Source: Sympetrum striolatum
Lineage: Eukaryota; Arthropoda; Insecta; Odonata; Libellulidae
Reading direction: 5' to 3'
Length of the DNA stretch: 64,000 bases
NCBI GenBank assembly: GCA_947579665.1
Contig: OX388349.1
Span: 26,382,459-26,446,458 of the forward strand
Positions 1-9,885 of this stretch are shown here, piece by piece (positions within the stretch are counted from its first letter, which is position 1; every line of letters begins with the position of its first letter). The translations under genes were made by a program, and so were the position numbers. Under the pieces are notes generated by a model. The model was not told the origin of the DNA. It worked only from the letters and a program-made list of their open reading frames with translations, and did not search any database.

Positions 1-585
1 TCTAGAAATTCTCGATTGACATACACACCAAATATTTCCATAAGTCTTGTTCACAGATTGATTGCTCCTATTTTTTTAACAATTATGACAAAAATATATA
101 AAAATTAGGTGACAATATACGGAATACTTAGATTATGGTCAATGATTATATAACGCGTAAATCAAATAAAAACCAAATGAATAGATAAATCAAACAAATA
201 CAAATTAATTTTGCAAACAAAATCTATAAAATCATATAATCTTCCTCCTTTGCTTCTAATGATGAGGATGAGGATAATCCTCTAAATTTGAGTCATACTA
301 TTATTTTCATGAATATGTTAGGTAAATGAATTTAAAATTCAAATAAGAGAACATTTTATTGCTCGTTGACACCTGATAATAAAGTATACGCAATTGTTTC
401 AAAAATTCGGTCCATTAGAATGACTGATCTCAATATCAAACTTTGTTTGTCAGTAATAGATTCAAGTTTAGCTGAAAAATTTAAAGAGAAAAATATTGAT
501 ACTACTTTTCGGATGTATGAACGTATTTTCACTGATGAATTTTCTCTCTAAGATTTATTACATATATGCAAACCATGAGGATTCT
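1..585. other. AT-rich DNA, nothing recognised
   Basis: No gene recognised. An open frame at 366-551 (61 codons, +) matches no family I know. A short run of acidic codons (GAT/GAG) lies near 258-278 but is not part of a sustained frame. Confidence 0.5.
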
Positions 586-632
586 TTAACACTAGAAGGT
601 CCGGGGTATGTTGCCTACCTAAAAGGTCCGCG

Positions 633-650
633 AGCGGTCAATTGACCGCT
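633..650. repeat. perfect 18-bp palindrome in piggyBac subterminal region
   Basis: AGCGGTCAATTGACCGCT reads the same on both strands. It lies 44 bp inside the TTAA terminus. The terminus at 46.5 kb carries a comparable near-palindrome (GGTCAAAATGACC), so such motifs may be transposase-binding sites. Confidence 0.7.
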
Positions 651-880
651 ATGCGTTATTAGAAGGACTTCGCTGTGTTCGCGCTTTCAGATGCCCCATT
701 TTATTGTTTTTCTACGTCATGAGCTTTTTATTACTACATTTTGGCACTTGAACCCGGTTATAGTTGGATTTTAGGCGGATTAGAGTGGTTTTACAGTTCA
801 TAAAATGGAATTGGTCGGATATAATTTCATTTTCTTTCGATTTTTTTTCATCAATTAAAAAAATGAACAGATATCTTCTT

Positions 881-1316
881 TTATAACATAATTACATGAA
901 AATGTTTTAAATCACTGTTTTTTAAGAGGTGAAAATCATCATACACAGCAAAGTAAAAATAACATCTCGACAGAAGATTTTCTAGTGAAAAAGCGTCATA
1001 GAGAACATGGCAAATTTGCATTTGACATTTCTTTTGCAACTCCCAAAATGAACGATTTACGTGAAACATTAGAGTTAAATACTAACTTGCACAATGAATG
1101 AGCATTAATCATGGCTAGATCTAGGATGTTATAGAAAACATGCACGGGCCATCGCCGTGTACCAGACCAAACGCTCTTTTTACGAGTCATTTGGTCAATC
1201 GTATCGACTCCGCATTTGTTCGTATTATACCTAAAAGTACCGTCTCTCGCTTTATTCCCCGTCTCACCGTTAATTTGTACACAGGGGTGCATACTACTAA
1301 GAACTAGGACGTTTTT
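881..1316 (-). pseudogene. piggyBac transposase fragment (DDE_Tnp_1_7), C-terminal part
   Basis: The best frame (996-1292) is open for 98 codons and extends upstream to 1316. Read on the minus strand, it gives NVLVLSSMH, then YNTNKCGVDTIDQM, then RRWPVHVFYNILDLAMINAH. These are three hallmark blocks of piggyBac transposases in the usual order; the aspartate of the GVD-x-x-DQM block belongs to the catalytic region. A stop lies immediately before the first block, in an A7 run, so the upstream part is out of frame or lost. The Cys-rich C-terminal domain expected next is at best a degraded 881-995 stretch. It is a non-functional remnant. GC content and codon use do not stand out from the surroundings, which fits an old insertion. 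Confidence 0.85.
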
Positions 1317-2760
1317 TTAGATTTAGATTGATAACCGGTCTAGGTGATTTCTTTCTGCTTATAGATAACAGTGCTAATAGCAGCCACTTAAGAATAGGAA
1401 TTAAGTCCACGCTTTGAATGTGCAGAGAGAAAATTGCCAGCTGAAATATTCATGGCTCAGATTAAAAGAGCATACACAATATTGCAATGTTGCAGTATTT
1501 TTTGCCACATTTCCTGCGGAGCGTTATCTGTTTAACCGCTTCATGAATGGATGTGTATTGTCAAAAAGTCATATTTAATCATCCTTGGAGGAACGGTGGA
1601 TTATTTATTGGGTGAAGTACCAAGTGAATGGACGGTTTGGATTTTAGTAAACGGTGTTTGTGCTTATTTTTAAATAAACCTTAATTGAGTTACGTAAAAA
1701 TTTTAAAATTACCGAATTTGTTTTGAATGCTTTTTTGAGGAAAATATTGCGTCATTATTTCCATATTTATCTTCTTCATAAAATGTTGAAAAGGTCAGTT
1801 GAAAAATGTGGTTTTTTTCCTGTTATGTTCTCAGACAGCTTTAACTCTTCCAAACCATGAGCAATGAAAAGACTATCCTCTTTTATTACTCATCACCTTC
1901 CTCGTCTCGTTTATCATCTAAGTTTTACTGATACAAATTTTAAATGGCTATGTATGAGAAATCTGTGGTGATACCATCTTCACTATAAATTTGTTATCAC
2001 TTCTCATCACATTAGTAAAAATTAATGCCATGGATTAGGCTATCGATTAGCCCATTAGCGGTTCTTGGACTATATATCGTATTTTATCGGTACATCAAAA
2101 ATATTATAGGAGTTAATTATTTTCGTTACTACTGTTTTATTTATCAAATTTGATAAAATAAATATTACTAAGCAAAGAAAGATTCATCTTTAAAGAAAAT
2201 ATTAAACTGGAAAGAATGTCCTTTATTATGAATGATTAATGAAAATAGAAGAAATGATAATTGGAGTTTCATCAGTAGAATGTTCATCGGAAGCAAAATT
2301 AGATTAAAATATAATATATGCCATTTTCTAATTTGCTTCTCTTTCATTTCTTCTGTACGTTTGTTACGATTGACAGATATATTAAAACTTTTCTTAGTCT
2401 ATTTTCCCAGACTATGATGGAAATATAAAATTTTTGAAACGTATAACGATACGATTAAATTGAAATACATTTTCCAAGTACTAAATCTATATCTAAAAAA
2501 TATTAATTCGATACAATAATACCTTGAATTCTTGGAGAACTCAGGATAAGTCCCCAGAAAAGAGTGAATGACTATCCTGCCGTATTTTATTATAATTATA
2601 TTTGATTTATTCCTTTTATATCGATGTATTTTTGTATGAAATAAAATAGGGAGGAGTTAACAACGCTCTAAGGTTAATAATTTGTCGAGGATTATTTTGT
2701 TTACCAGAACATTTTAATTAAAACCCGCAATTTTTGTAGCAGCATATACTGGTTCCTTGA
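1317..2760. other. AT-rich DNA, nothing recognised
   Basis: I looked here for the missing N-terminal piggyBac sequence and found none. Short open frames (such as 2232-2417, +) resemble no family. Confidence 0.5.
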
Positions 2761-4330
2761 ATTTTTAAATAACGAGGTCAAACCGAAGCAAAGAAAACAC
2801 GAGATGTGACAGTCTGGTGTATCTGATAAGACCCTTCAATACTCCCACTCCAAGCTCATTTCCGCCAAGATCGAATGGATTTTGAAACCCTTTCATCTGT
2901 GTTGCCGCAATTCGCTCAATTCCAGTCCTTCCTCTGAAGTTCTCTTCCATCTCATTCCTTCATCTAACGCATCCAATGTCATTACCCCGTCGCTCAACCT
3001 TCCTGTGATCCTTCTTCCGTTTCTCCTTTCCGTACCTCTAGTCAATTTTCACTATATCTGATTTCTTTCTGTGATCGAGTGATTCCCATCAGATGAAAGC
3101 AGATAACGTGCTCGAGATTAATGATGCAGCGGAAACCGTGAATTGCTTAGCTCCCTAATTATTTCCCATTTTAAAGGTATTGTTTTCGCTCGAGAGAGTG
3201 GACGCATGCCGATTTATTTATTGCGATAACTAAGTATTTATCCTTATTTACTATTAAGTGAATTTTCCGAATATATTATGAAATAATTATATTTTATTTG
3301 AAAATGATAATTTTCACTGGTGATAAACTATTTACTTTAAGGGAACCTATACGGCGATAACTTTGTTAAAGATATGTATAATGTGCACATAAATATTATT
3401 AATTTACAGGAAAGAATTCCTATAGGAAATAATGTGATGCTCTTATGACTAACAAGTTAAACACTTAAAACTGTAAATCATTACATTTAAAGGTTGCGAT
3501 TATTAAAATTTTATTCCTTGTTAATAATTTCTGATAATTTTTTTTCGCGAATAATTGAAGAATTCCGTTTCACATTAACTGTCTGAAACTACAGCTTAAA
3601 TTTCACCCTTTCAAACGTATAGATCTATCTCTTATAGATTATATTTCATTAATAAATTGATTGATCAGATATTTATGATGAGTTTATTGAACAGGACAAG
3701 TTTTTTAGGGACATATTTTAACCATCGCCAGAGCCTCTTGATCAGAAGGACACATTGCAACGTAACATGAAATAAATGAAGTCCCTATCGTATGCTCTGT
3801 GATTACAAACAAAAACATTACCTTTTATTATCAGTTTTTGTTAATGATTGAGATGAATTACTTGAATAATTGCATCGTATTGCCAATATCAACATTCTTA
3901 TCAGTAATAGCATACCTAAAGGTATCAGTTTTTTCTGTCCATTCAAATTATTAGCTGCCACATTAAGTAAATATCAACTTGCGCAATTAATTTCGCAATT
4001 AACATTCTTTTCTTGTCTCAGAATTGGCACAATCAATGACTGTCAGTAAATCGATTGCAACAAATTAATATCATATTTAATGAGGCGTTGATAAAAAAAA
4101 TACATAATGCACGCGTATTATAATTGCATGAGAGCTCGCCTCTTTAAGGTGCCATGAATTTCAAAATGTATTCCGTATTTAAGCGGAGGCGTGTAAAAAC
4201 AATAAAACGGCGCGATTGCATACGGAATTCATTTCGCGGATAACAAAAAAGGTACGATAGAACGGGTTGCTCACGAGAACGTAACCTTAAAACAGCGATG
4301 ACCTATGCTAAAGGGCCTAACTTAGGCGAG
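2761..4330. other. Mixed block with GC-elevated patches
   Basis: The patches at about 2765-3200 and 4125-4330 are richer in GC than their flanks. They contain non-repetitive sequence with homeodomain-like AT cores (TTTATTGCGATAA near 3216, TTAAT) but no sustained reading frame. They could be conserved non-coding DNA; this rests on composition alone. Confidence 0.25.
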
Positions 4331-5358
4331 ATAACTCTAGAAAGAAAAACAAATATCCCAACCGTATGGGAAATATCAAGCCCTGAAGATCAAACGGAAG
4401 CCATTGCAATTTAATGTAAACAAGGAATTTTCAGAAGCACCGTTTAGAAGTTCTCGTGCGGATTCCAACTGAGCAAAAACTTCACTAATTTTTGATAATG
4501 CCGGGGCAGAGTATTCTGGATCGTTTTGGCTGAGAGAGAATGTGAATGTCTGTCGAGAGAACAATCGCTGTAATAAGAAGTTCATTATGTTTTGGTAGAT
4601 GAATGGCGGAATGCATTGTAAAGACTTAACGGAAGTTATAATCAATCGCTACTGCTTTGGAGAAGATGTTTAGATGAAGAGGAACAAAGAGTCCGGGAAA
4701 TATTGACAAGGAGCAGGAAGTTTTGAAGAGAGGTATTGAGGATAATATGAACAGCAATAGTTTACTCTAAGGTGCACCTCCAATAGATTCAGTGGAGGAA
4801 ATGCTATTCAATATGTGTTTACAGCTGATGGGTCACACAAGATAATGAAAGAAGAACATAACAATACTGTTGAACTCTTCTATAAAAAATAATGGAACTT
4901 TATTTAAATTAAACATATATTAGGTATCTATTACTCTAATACTTAAAAGAAAATTCTCACGTGATTATCATTCGTAACTATTTTACAGAAATTTATCTTT
5001 TGAGAAATCAAAGCCCTTAATCTAAAACAAATGAATTTAAGGTATATTAGTCAACTTTAGATATAAATCACGTGAGATTGATCATAAAAAACTTCTGTTT
5101 GTTCATAATTTTTGCTATAAGGGACAGTAAATCCCATTAAAGGTACGCAAACCTATATAATGCATTATCAAAATATAACATACGATTTTCTTGTCTTTCT
5201 AGATTTTTTACTTTATTTGGATAATATTGTCAATCTCAGGGATACGGAATGGGGTTCAAATGATACGGTCTAGATGGCCACAAATGACTGCGAGCCGCAT
5301 TTCGAGAGAAATTGTATTACAAGATTATAAAATATACATTAGGAAACATATTTCATAG
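4331..5358. other. AT-rich DNA, nothing recognised
   Basis: An 89-codon open frame at 4376-4645 (-) has no recognisable domain and no splice context. I treat it as chance. Confidence 0.45.
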
Positions 5359-5439
5359 TACACTCCTGGCCAAAATTAACGCAGCACCTCCCTAGCGATC
5401 CTGACGGCCGGTGGTGCGTTAATTTTGTCCAGGAGTGTA
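5359..5439. mobile_element. Tc1/mariner-like miniature inverted-repeat element (MITE), 81 bp
   Basis: The unit starts and ends with TA. Its two ends are inverted repeats of about 30 bp: the left end reads TACACTCCTGGCCAAAATTA and the right end, reversed, reads TACACTCCTGGACAAAATTA. Both continue with ACGCA. Only two differences separate the arms, and the core between them is about 20 bp and GC-rich. TA flanks and TIRs of this kind are typical of Tc1/mariner superfamily MITEs. There is no coding capacity. The near-identity of the arms suggests a fairly recent insertion, or selection for pairing. Confidence 0.8.
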
Positions 5440-6222
5440 CATACAACATTATGTATGAAAAATTCGGACTGGTTCTCATTATTTTAGACATCACTCATAT
5501 TTTATCAAATCGTCGTTAGTCTGAAGTTTGCTGGAATATTTCACTCAAAAGCGCCTGTTTGCAGTGGTATCTCGCAAAGATGTTAAAATATGCAGATCCG
5601 CAAAAAGGCAAGAGATAGAAGATGAGGATTTGCTAAGAAGAAAAATGGCATCTTTTAAAGTGGATACGGATGAATGCCTATATTTCATCAGTAAGAAGGT
5701 TTTATGTTTCCGTGGGAATGAGAAGATAAGCCTGAGAAGTAATTATGCAAATTCCTCCCGTTTATCTACACCATAATTTCGATTTGAATGAGTCCGGAGC
5801 CTATTTCTATGTGTTACTAACGATATATAATTTTCACTTACAGAAGGATAAAAACATACTTTTGAAATATAAACAAATAAATTGTGAAAATTAGGCATTC
5901 CTTAAGAAATAAATATTTTGTCGGGATTGCCATCACTTTAATTTAAATTTTGGGCGTTTTTCGGAATATATAGGTAGATATATGAAACAATTAATTTTAT
6001 ATGCTTAGAGGATTAGAAAATAAACAATAAATAGCGAGGTAAACTATTTGATATACGGAAAAAGAAAAGAGAAAAGAAAGAATAAACATAGTTACTTTAG
6101 ATAAACGCCTTTATAAAATTTCGGAAATAGTATTTTAAGTTTCCAAGGAAAACTCATTGATTGGGTAAAGTGGTAATGGTAATGATCTGGTAATTTTTGG
6201 AAGGTGCTATTGGGGGTTTAGA
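5440..6222. other. AT-rich DNA, nothing recognised
   Basis: An 82-codon open frame at 5528-5776 (+) is rich in K, R and D/E but matches no family I know. Confidence 0.45.
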
Positions 6223-6289
6223 GAATTAGAGGCTTATAATCTACAAAAGGCGTCTTTGTCGACTTTTGGAGATTATAAACCTCTAATTC
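6223..6289. repeat. 67-nt foldback hairpin (miRNA-precursor-like or MITE remnant)
   Basis: The left arm (6223-6249, starting GAATTAGAGG) and right arm (6263-6289, ending CCTCTAATTC) pair over 27 positions with two mismatches, around a 13-nt loop. Stem length, loop size and isolated mismatches fit an animal pre-miRNA. A tiny foldback transposon would look the same. Pairing does not continue outside the arms. I do not recognise a known miRNA seed. Confidence 0.5.
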
Positions 6290-7740
6290 ATCAACAGCCG
6301 TGTTCTGGGATCGTTGTGCCGTGGCCACTGGTGGTTAGTTTGGATAAATCCTCCAATTATACACTCAGTGTCATTTCGTATCTTTTGATTTGAACACACT
6401 AATAGGACAATTAGAAGGAAATATTCAGAGTTAACAGTATAATTTCCACTCCCTAGATAAGTGAAAGAAAAATAACAGCTGGATTGGTGATTTAATAATA
6501 CCTTTGGGCCACAAACACGCCGTAAGAGAGCGATCATAACTCACTTCGGATGATTCATTCGGAGAAAGATCCTGCTCCTAGAAGAGGAAGCCAAGACAAG
6601 ATAATTTATTTGGAGAAGAGAGAGGGCCGCGAGAGCTGCTCCCGAAATTAAAGGATCTCATTTGTTCTCGGGAGCGATAAATCTGGGAATCGAAGGGAGA
6701 GAAACAAGAGGGGGAATCTATTACCCGTTGGTGGAAGGGATGACTAATAAATATTGAAAAGTAAGCGGCGTTACGAAGAAAAGAGCGTGCAAAACAAATG
6801 GAAGGATGCATAATAAATTTAGTACTCGAAAAGGCCGTCGATAAATCTCTGACGCTGCTATCGCGACGCGCAAATTCCTATTCTCGGAAAGCGAAAAAGT
6901 TGCAAAGTAAAATCCGACGACGGCGAGTCTAGAAGTTGAGGAATGAATTATGCAAATTTCGAACGGCGGAGTATTTTTGAAATATCAATCACCGTTAATT
7001 CCGCCAATTCCGAGCTGATCCGTCGGAAAGTGTGAATCTGGCACAAAGTGAGGAACGACTCTTTAACTCCGAAGGATAGGAAATTGTTTAATTCGGTATC
7101 TTTATAATATTAATTTATCTCCCAACTTACATGAATTCTCACACAATTCCATATTGAATATAATCATCGATATTTTCCCATTTGGTATTAAGATACTTAC
7201 GAATTATTGTTACTTAAACGTTATGTCATTAACTACATGGTAATCATTTTTACTCTGTGTTCCGCTGGTAGATAAATGCTTGGTGGCTGCATCGCAATAT
7301 TCAGGCTTAAGTTGAAATATCTTCGTAGAACCTTATGACCTATTACCGACATAATGTTTATTATAATTTTTATATATAATTTTATATAATTTACGTTTTC
7401 ATTTGCATTCTTTAGAAAACAATGCGGACATATTCTTCGATGTAAAAAATCTGATGTGGCCAATACATGACTTTCTCCATATATAAGATTTAAATATTTA
7501 TCTATGACAGTATTTTCACACTCTATATTCAATCAATTTATAATCAAGAGAATATACCCAAATATCATATTTATGGAGATAGTTTGCAAAAACGGAAATT
7601 TGCTTCGAAGTATAAAGCTCGACTTCTGGTTAACCGATTTATTCCAAAAACTAATAACCTCGGGCAGCACCCACCGCAGTACTATATATGAAGTTTGGTA
7701 TTGATACAACTGATAGGTTTTACGTTAGAGCGCTCGAAAT
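6290..7740. other. GC-elevated block then AT-rich DNA, no gene recognised
   Basis: About 6560-7080 is GC-elevated and non-repetitive (with runs such as GCGACGCGC) and has no sustained frame. It is a candidate conserved non-coding block. From 7080 to 7740 I see only AT-rich sequence and short open frames without family resemblance. Confidence 0.3.
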
Positions 7741-7773
<33 letters not shown>

Positions 7774-7850
7774 AGACATCATTCCGAAAATAGTAAAACG
7801 TGTTCTAGGGACCCCAAAACATGTATTTCCGTTGAAATCTCGAAGTAGAT
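7741..7850 (-). repeat. (CA)14 plus LINE-tail-like repeat
   Basis: A run of 14 CA units (7741-7768) is followed by TACACAGACATCATTCC and about 65 bp of GC-richer sequence containing GGGACCCC. Read on the minus strand this becomes GGAATGATGTCTGTGTATGTG and then (TG)n. The SINE at 8125-8265 ends in nearly the same way (GGAATGGTTGTCTGTGTATG then TG-rich). This block may be the 3' tail of a LINE partner. No coding sequence is attached. Confidence 0.45.
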
Positions 7851-7902
7851 TGTATTCATGAAAACAATACTTTCTTTATAATAATAATAAATAATAATAA
7901 TG

Positions 7903-8040
7903 CCGGGCTCCCGGATAGTCATGTGGACAGCGCGTTTGCCTTTGGTGAAAGCGGTCCCGGGTTCGATTCCCGGTGGGAGTCAATGTGCGAAATGACCTAA
8001 GCTGTCGAAGCACTTTTAGCAATACTACTACTACTACCAA
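7903..8040 (+). mobile_element. tRNA-derived SINE, family A, copy 1
   Basis: The tRNA-like head starts with GGCTCCC at 7906-7912 and has a perfect Pol III B box (GGTTCGATTCC, 7960-7970). The closing strand GGGAGTC can pair with the start. After the head comes a short body (TGTGCGAAATGACCTAAGCT...GAAGCACTTTTA) and an (ACT)n tail. A 5'-truncated second copy at 21940 shares head and body, which shows this is a dispersed element and not a tRNA gene. The head also has an unpaired extra base between T-stem and acceptor stem. ATA/TAA-rich sequence precedes it. Confidence 0.75.
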
Positions 8041-8124
8041 TTATAATGCCGTCTTATTTTTTAGGAAGGCTATTCCTCCCATTAACCCCTCTTCTTAATT
8101 TTATTCTTTTTTTGCATTTTCATT

Positions 8125-8265
8125 TTATTAATATCACACACACAACATACACAGACAACCATTCCCTAACCGGAAAAATCTGACTAGCCGGGATTCGAAC
8201 CCGGGACCGTGAGGTTGGAGCGTTAGCGAGTTAGCACGTTAACCACTCCGCCACCACGGCCGGTT
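8125..8265 (-). mobile_element. tRNA-derived SINE, family B, copy 1
   Basis: Read on the minus strand, the head begins near 8265 with GCCGTGGTGGCGGAGTGGTT (A-box region) and carries the B box GGTTCGAATCC (8191-8201). The body follows: AGTCAGATTTTTCCGGTTAG, then GGAATGGTTGTCTGTGTATG and a TG-rich, AT-rich tail. A second copy on the plus strand at the right end of the window (63889-64000) matches head and body. This establishes a repeat family. The head resembles Ser/Leu-type tRNAs but does not fold into an intact tRNA. Confidence 0.75.
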
Positions 8266-8321
8266 CGTATTTCGGAATACGTATATTGCGAAAGTAAAAA
8301 TTACATGTAAAATACTTAAAA

Positions 8322-8396
8322 GTTAAATAGCTCAATCGACAGAGCACTCGGAGGGTAATTGTTCGATCCGGGTTCAATTCCCGTTCCTGGGAGTTC
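8322..8396 (+). mobile_element. third tRNA-like SINE head
   Basis: The A box TAGCTCAATCG (8328-8338) and B box GGTTCAATTCC (8371-8381) are both good. The spacing fits a tRNA, and GAGAGC-type pairing is partly present, but the acceptor strands do not close. The sequence after the head (TTCTATTTATATC) is unlike families A and B, so this is either a different SINE or a tRNA pseudogene. Confidence 0.55.
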
Positions 8397-8720
8397 TATT
8401 TATATCTTTTTCAGTATTCTCCATGCGTAACCCATCCTAGGCGTACGCCATGGCTAGTGTGAAGATACTTTTAAGGTTTTACGTGATACTTTATAGTTGT
8501 GGGGAATTGATGGGCGATTAAAGTCATCAAAAGCATTCACAAAAGGTGCTTTCTAGTCTACATAATTTATATTGAAAATAACACGATAAAATACATTGAT
8601 AAGACTGAAAGAGACGATTTATGCAGAAGTGAGCAAATTTTTTTCTTAAACGTCTAAATATTAGTAAATTGTGAATCTCCTTAGTTCATCACAGGAAGAT
8701 CCTGCAAAATATTTAAGGTG
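8397..8720. other. AT-rich DNA, nothing recognised
   Basis: This stretch lies between the tRNA-like repeat and the LINE remnant and carries no identifiable sequence. Part may be the 3' UTR of the LINE at 8721-9885. Confidence 0.4.
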
Positions 8721-9885
8721 TCAAAAAACCTCCAGCGGTATTAAACAGATCATAATCTTACTGTATGGAGGTGCCATATCGCTGTCTTTAACCCTTTTCT
8801 TCTGCCCCTCGCAAAGTCGTTCAAGAAATAATCTGCAATCCACTTGGTGCATTACAACCCTAAGCATGAGTTCTGTGAGCCTACCTCTCGTTCTCTTGCA
8901 TAAGATCTTACCTTCAAAAATATTGTTCAATCTAGCTATGGCATATCAAATCCCCAATAAGTTTCGCTTTCTTTCTTAAAATTGTATCCAGTAGTGCTCT
9001 GCTTTCCTTTGCTTCATTCAGCTCTTGTTATTTTGTTTTCCTAAGGTCCATATACACATTTAAATAACTTGTATTTTAACTTCTCCCTGCCCCCTGCATC
9101 GCAGTTATAACTTAAACTACTCCATATTAGTGTTTTTTTGCAAATGTCTTCATTGTATCCATGGAGAGGTGGTTGTTTGTTAGCAAGTTCTAGATAATTT
9201 AAAATGTAAGCTTTAAATGAGATATTTTAATATTATTATTAACTACACTTTTGGTATCATTAGCTTAAAGATCCCAAATTGCAAAACTTCATTACTTACA
9301 TTTTTTATGTGCCTTCCATATTGAAGTTTGCGCTTATCTTGAAGTTCCATTTGTCTAAGGACATTGTTTTCCTTTTCTTTCTGCTACTTGTAATTTTGAG
9401 TTCTTCTTGAAGTATAAGCATAGTTTGATTAATTTCCTTCTCATAATCAGCAAAAACAAGGAAATCATCGGAAAAGGAACGTATGGGATATTTCTGCCAT
9501 TCACATATATTTTTCTTATTCTTTTATAATCCCTACATCAGCATTTTTAAGGAACACATTACATAAGCAGGACAGAGAAAGATCACTCTGCTTGAAACCT
9601 TTCCTTAATTTTACTTCTAATTTCTTTTCGTTAATGCCTTCTTCACCATTTAAAATCTTTATAAAATTTTAAAATAGTGTTCCATTCCTCCAATGTAGCT
9701 GTGTTTTTTTCATTTTCTGGAAGAGTAGTTCCTCATACACTCTGTTACTGGCCTTCTCTGGTCAATAAATCTTGAATAAATTCTTCTATTTACTTCCAAT
9801 CTTATTTGCAGATTTGTCTATGGGGTAAATTTGCCTCTTTAATTTCCATACCTTTCTCGAATTAGAACTATTCTTCGCCAAGGTA
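8721..9885 (-). pseudogene. non-LTR retrotransposon (LINE) reverse transcriptase remnant
   Basis: Conserved RT blocks appear in correct order on the minus strand, split over frames. FIDQ...RVYEELLFQKM (about 9770-9700) matches the F-I-D-F...DR block. GFKQSDLSLSCLCNVFL (from 9599) matches the GxxQGxxLSPLLFN block. FSDDFLVFADYEKEINQTM (about 9477-9420) is the catalytic (Y/F)xDD block. LIWSSLSYNCDAG (9130-9091) matches the LIWSxxLYGxETW block. SRALLDTILRKKAKLIGDL (9003-8945) and EGKILCKRTRGR (about 8925-8890) match the C-terminal T-I-x-x-R-x-x-x-x-I-G-H...EGKxxGKRxRGRPR tail. Stops and shifts interrupt nearly every block, so it is dead. The family is the endonuclease/RT LINE type common in arthropods; I do not assign a clade. 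The remnant at 33160-33917 belongs to the same broad group. Confidence 0.85.

Larger units (their letters stand above)
586..1316 (-). mobile_element. piggyBac-type DNA transposon, right-hand part
   Basis: The piece begins with a TTAA target site followed by CACTAGAAGG (586-599). The same 14 bases, reversed, close a second piggyBac-like end at 46681. Inside the terminus, AAGGTCCG occurs twice (595-602 and 623-630), a perfect palindrome lies at 633-650, and a further AGAAGGA unit at 661. About 280 bp inward is the C-terminal part of a piggyBac transposase on the minus strand, so its 3' end faces this terminus, as expected for the family. The rest of the transposase and the opposite terminus are missing, so this is a truncated copy. 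TTAA insertion and the transposase motifs are family knowledge; the element limits are my inference. Confidence 0.75.

Noticed and set aside
7906..7979. Apparent tRNA gene (+)
   Set aside because: A truncated second copy at 21940 shares the non-tRNA body. An extra base disturbs the acceptor/T-stem junction, so it is a SINE head.
8191..8265. Apparent tRNA gene (-)
   Set aside because: The acceptor does not close and the body is shared with 63889-64000; SINE head.
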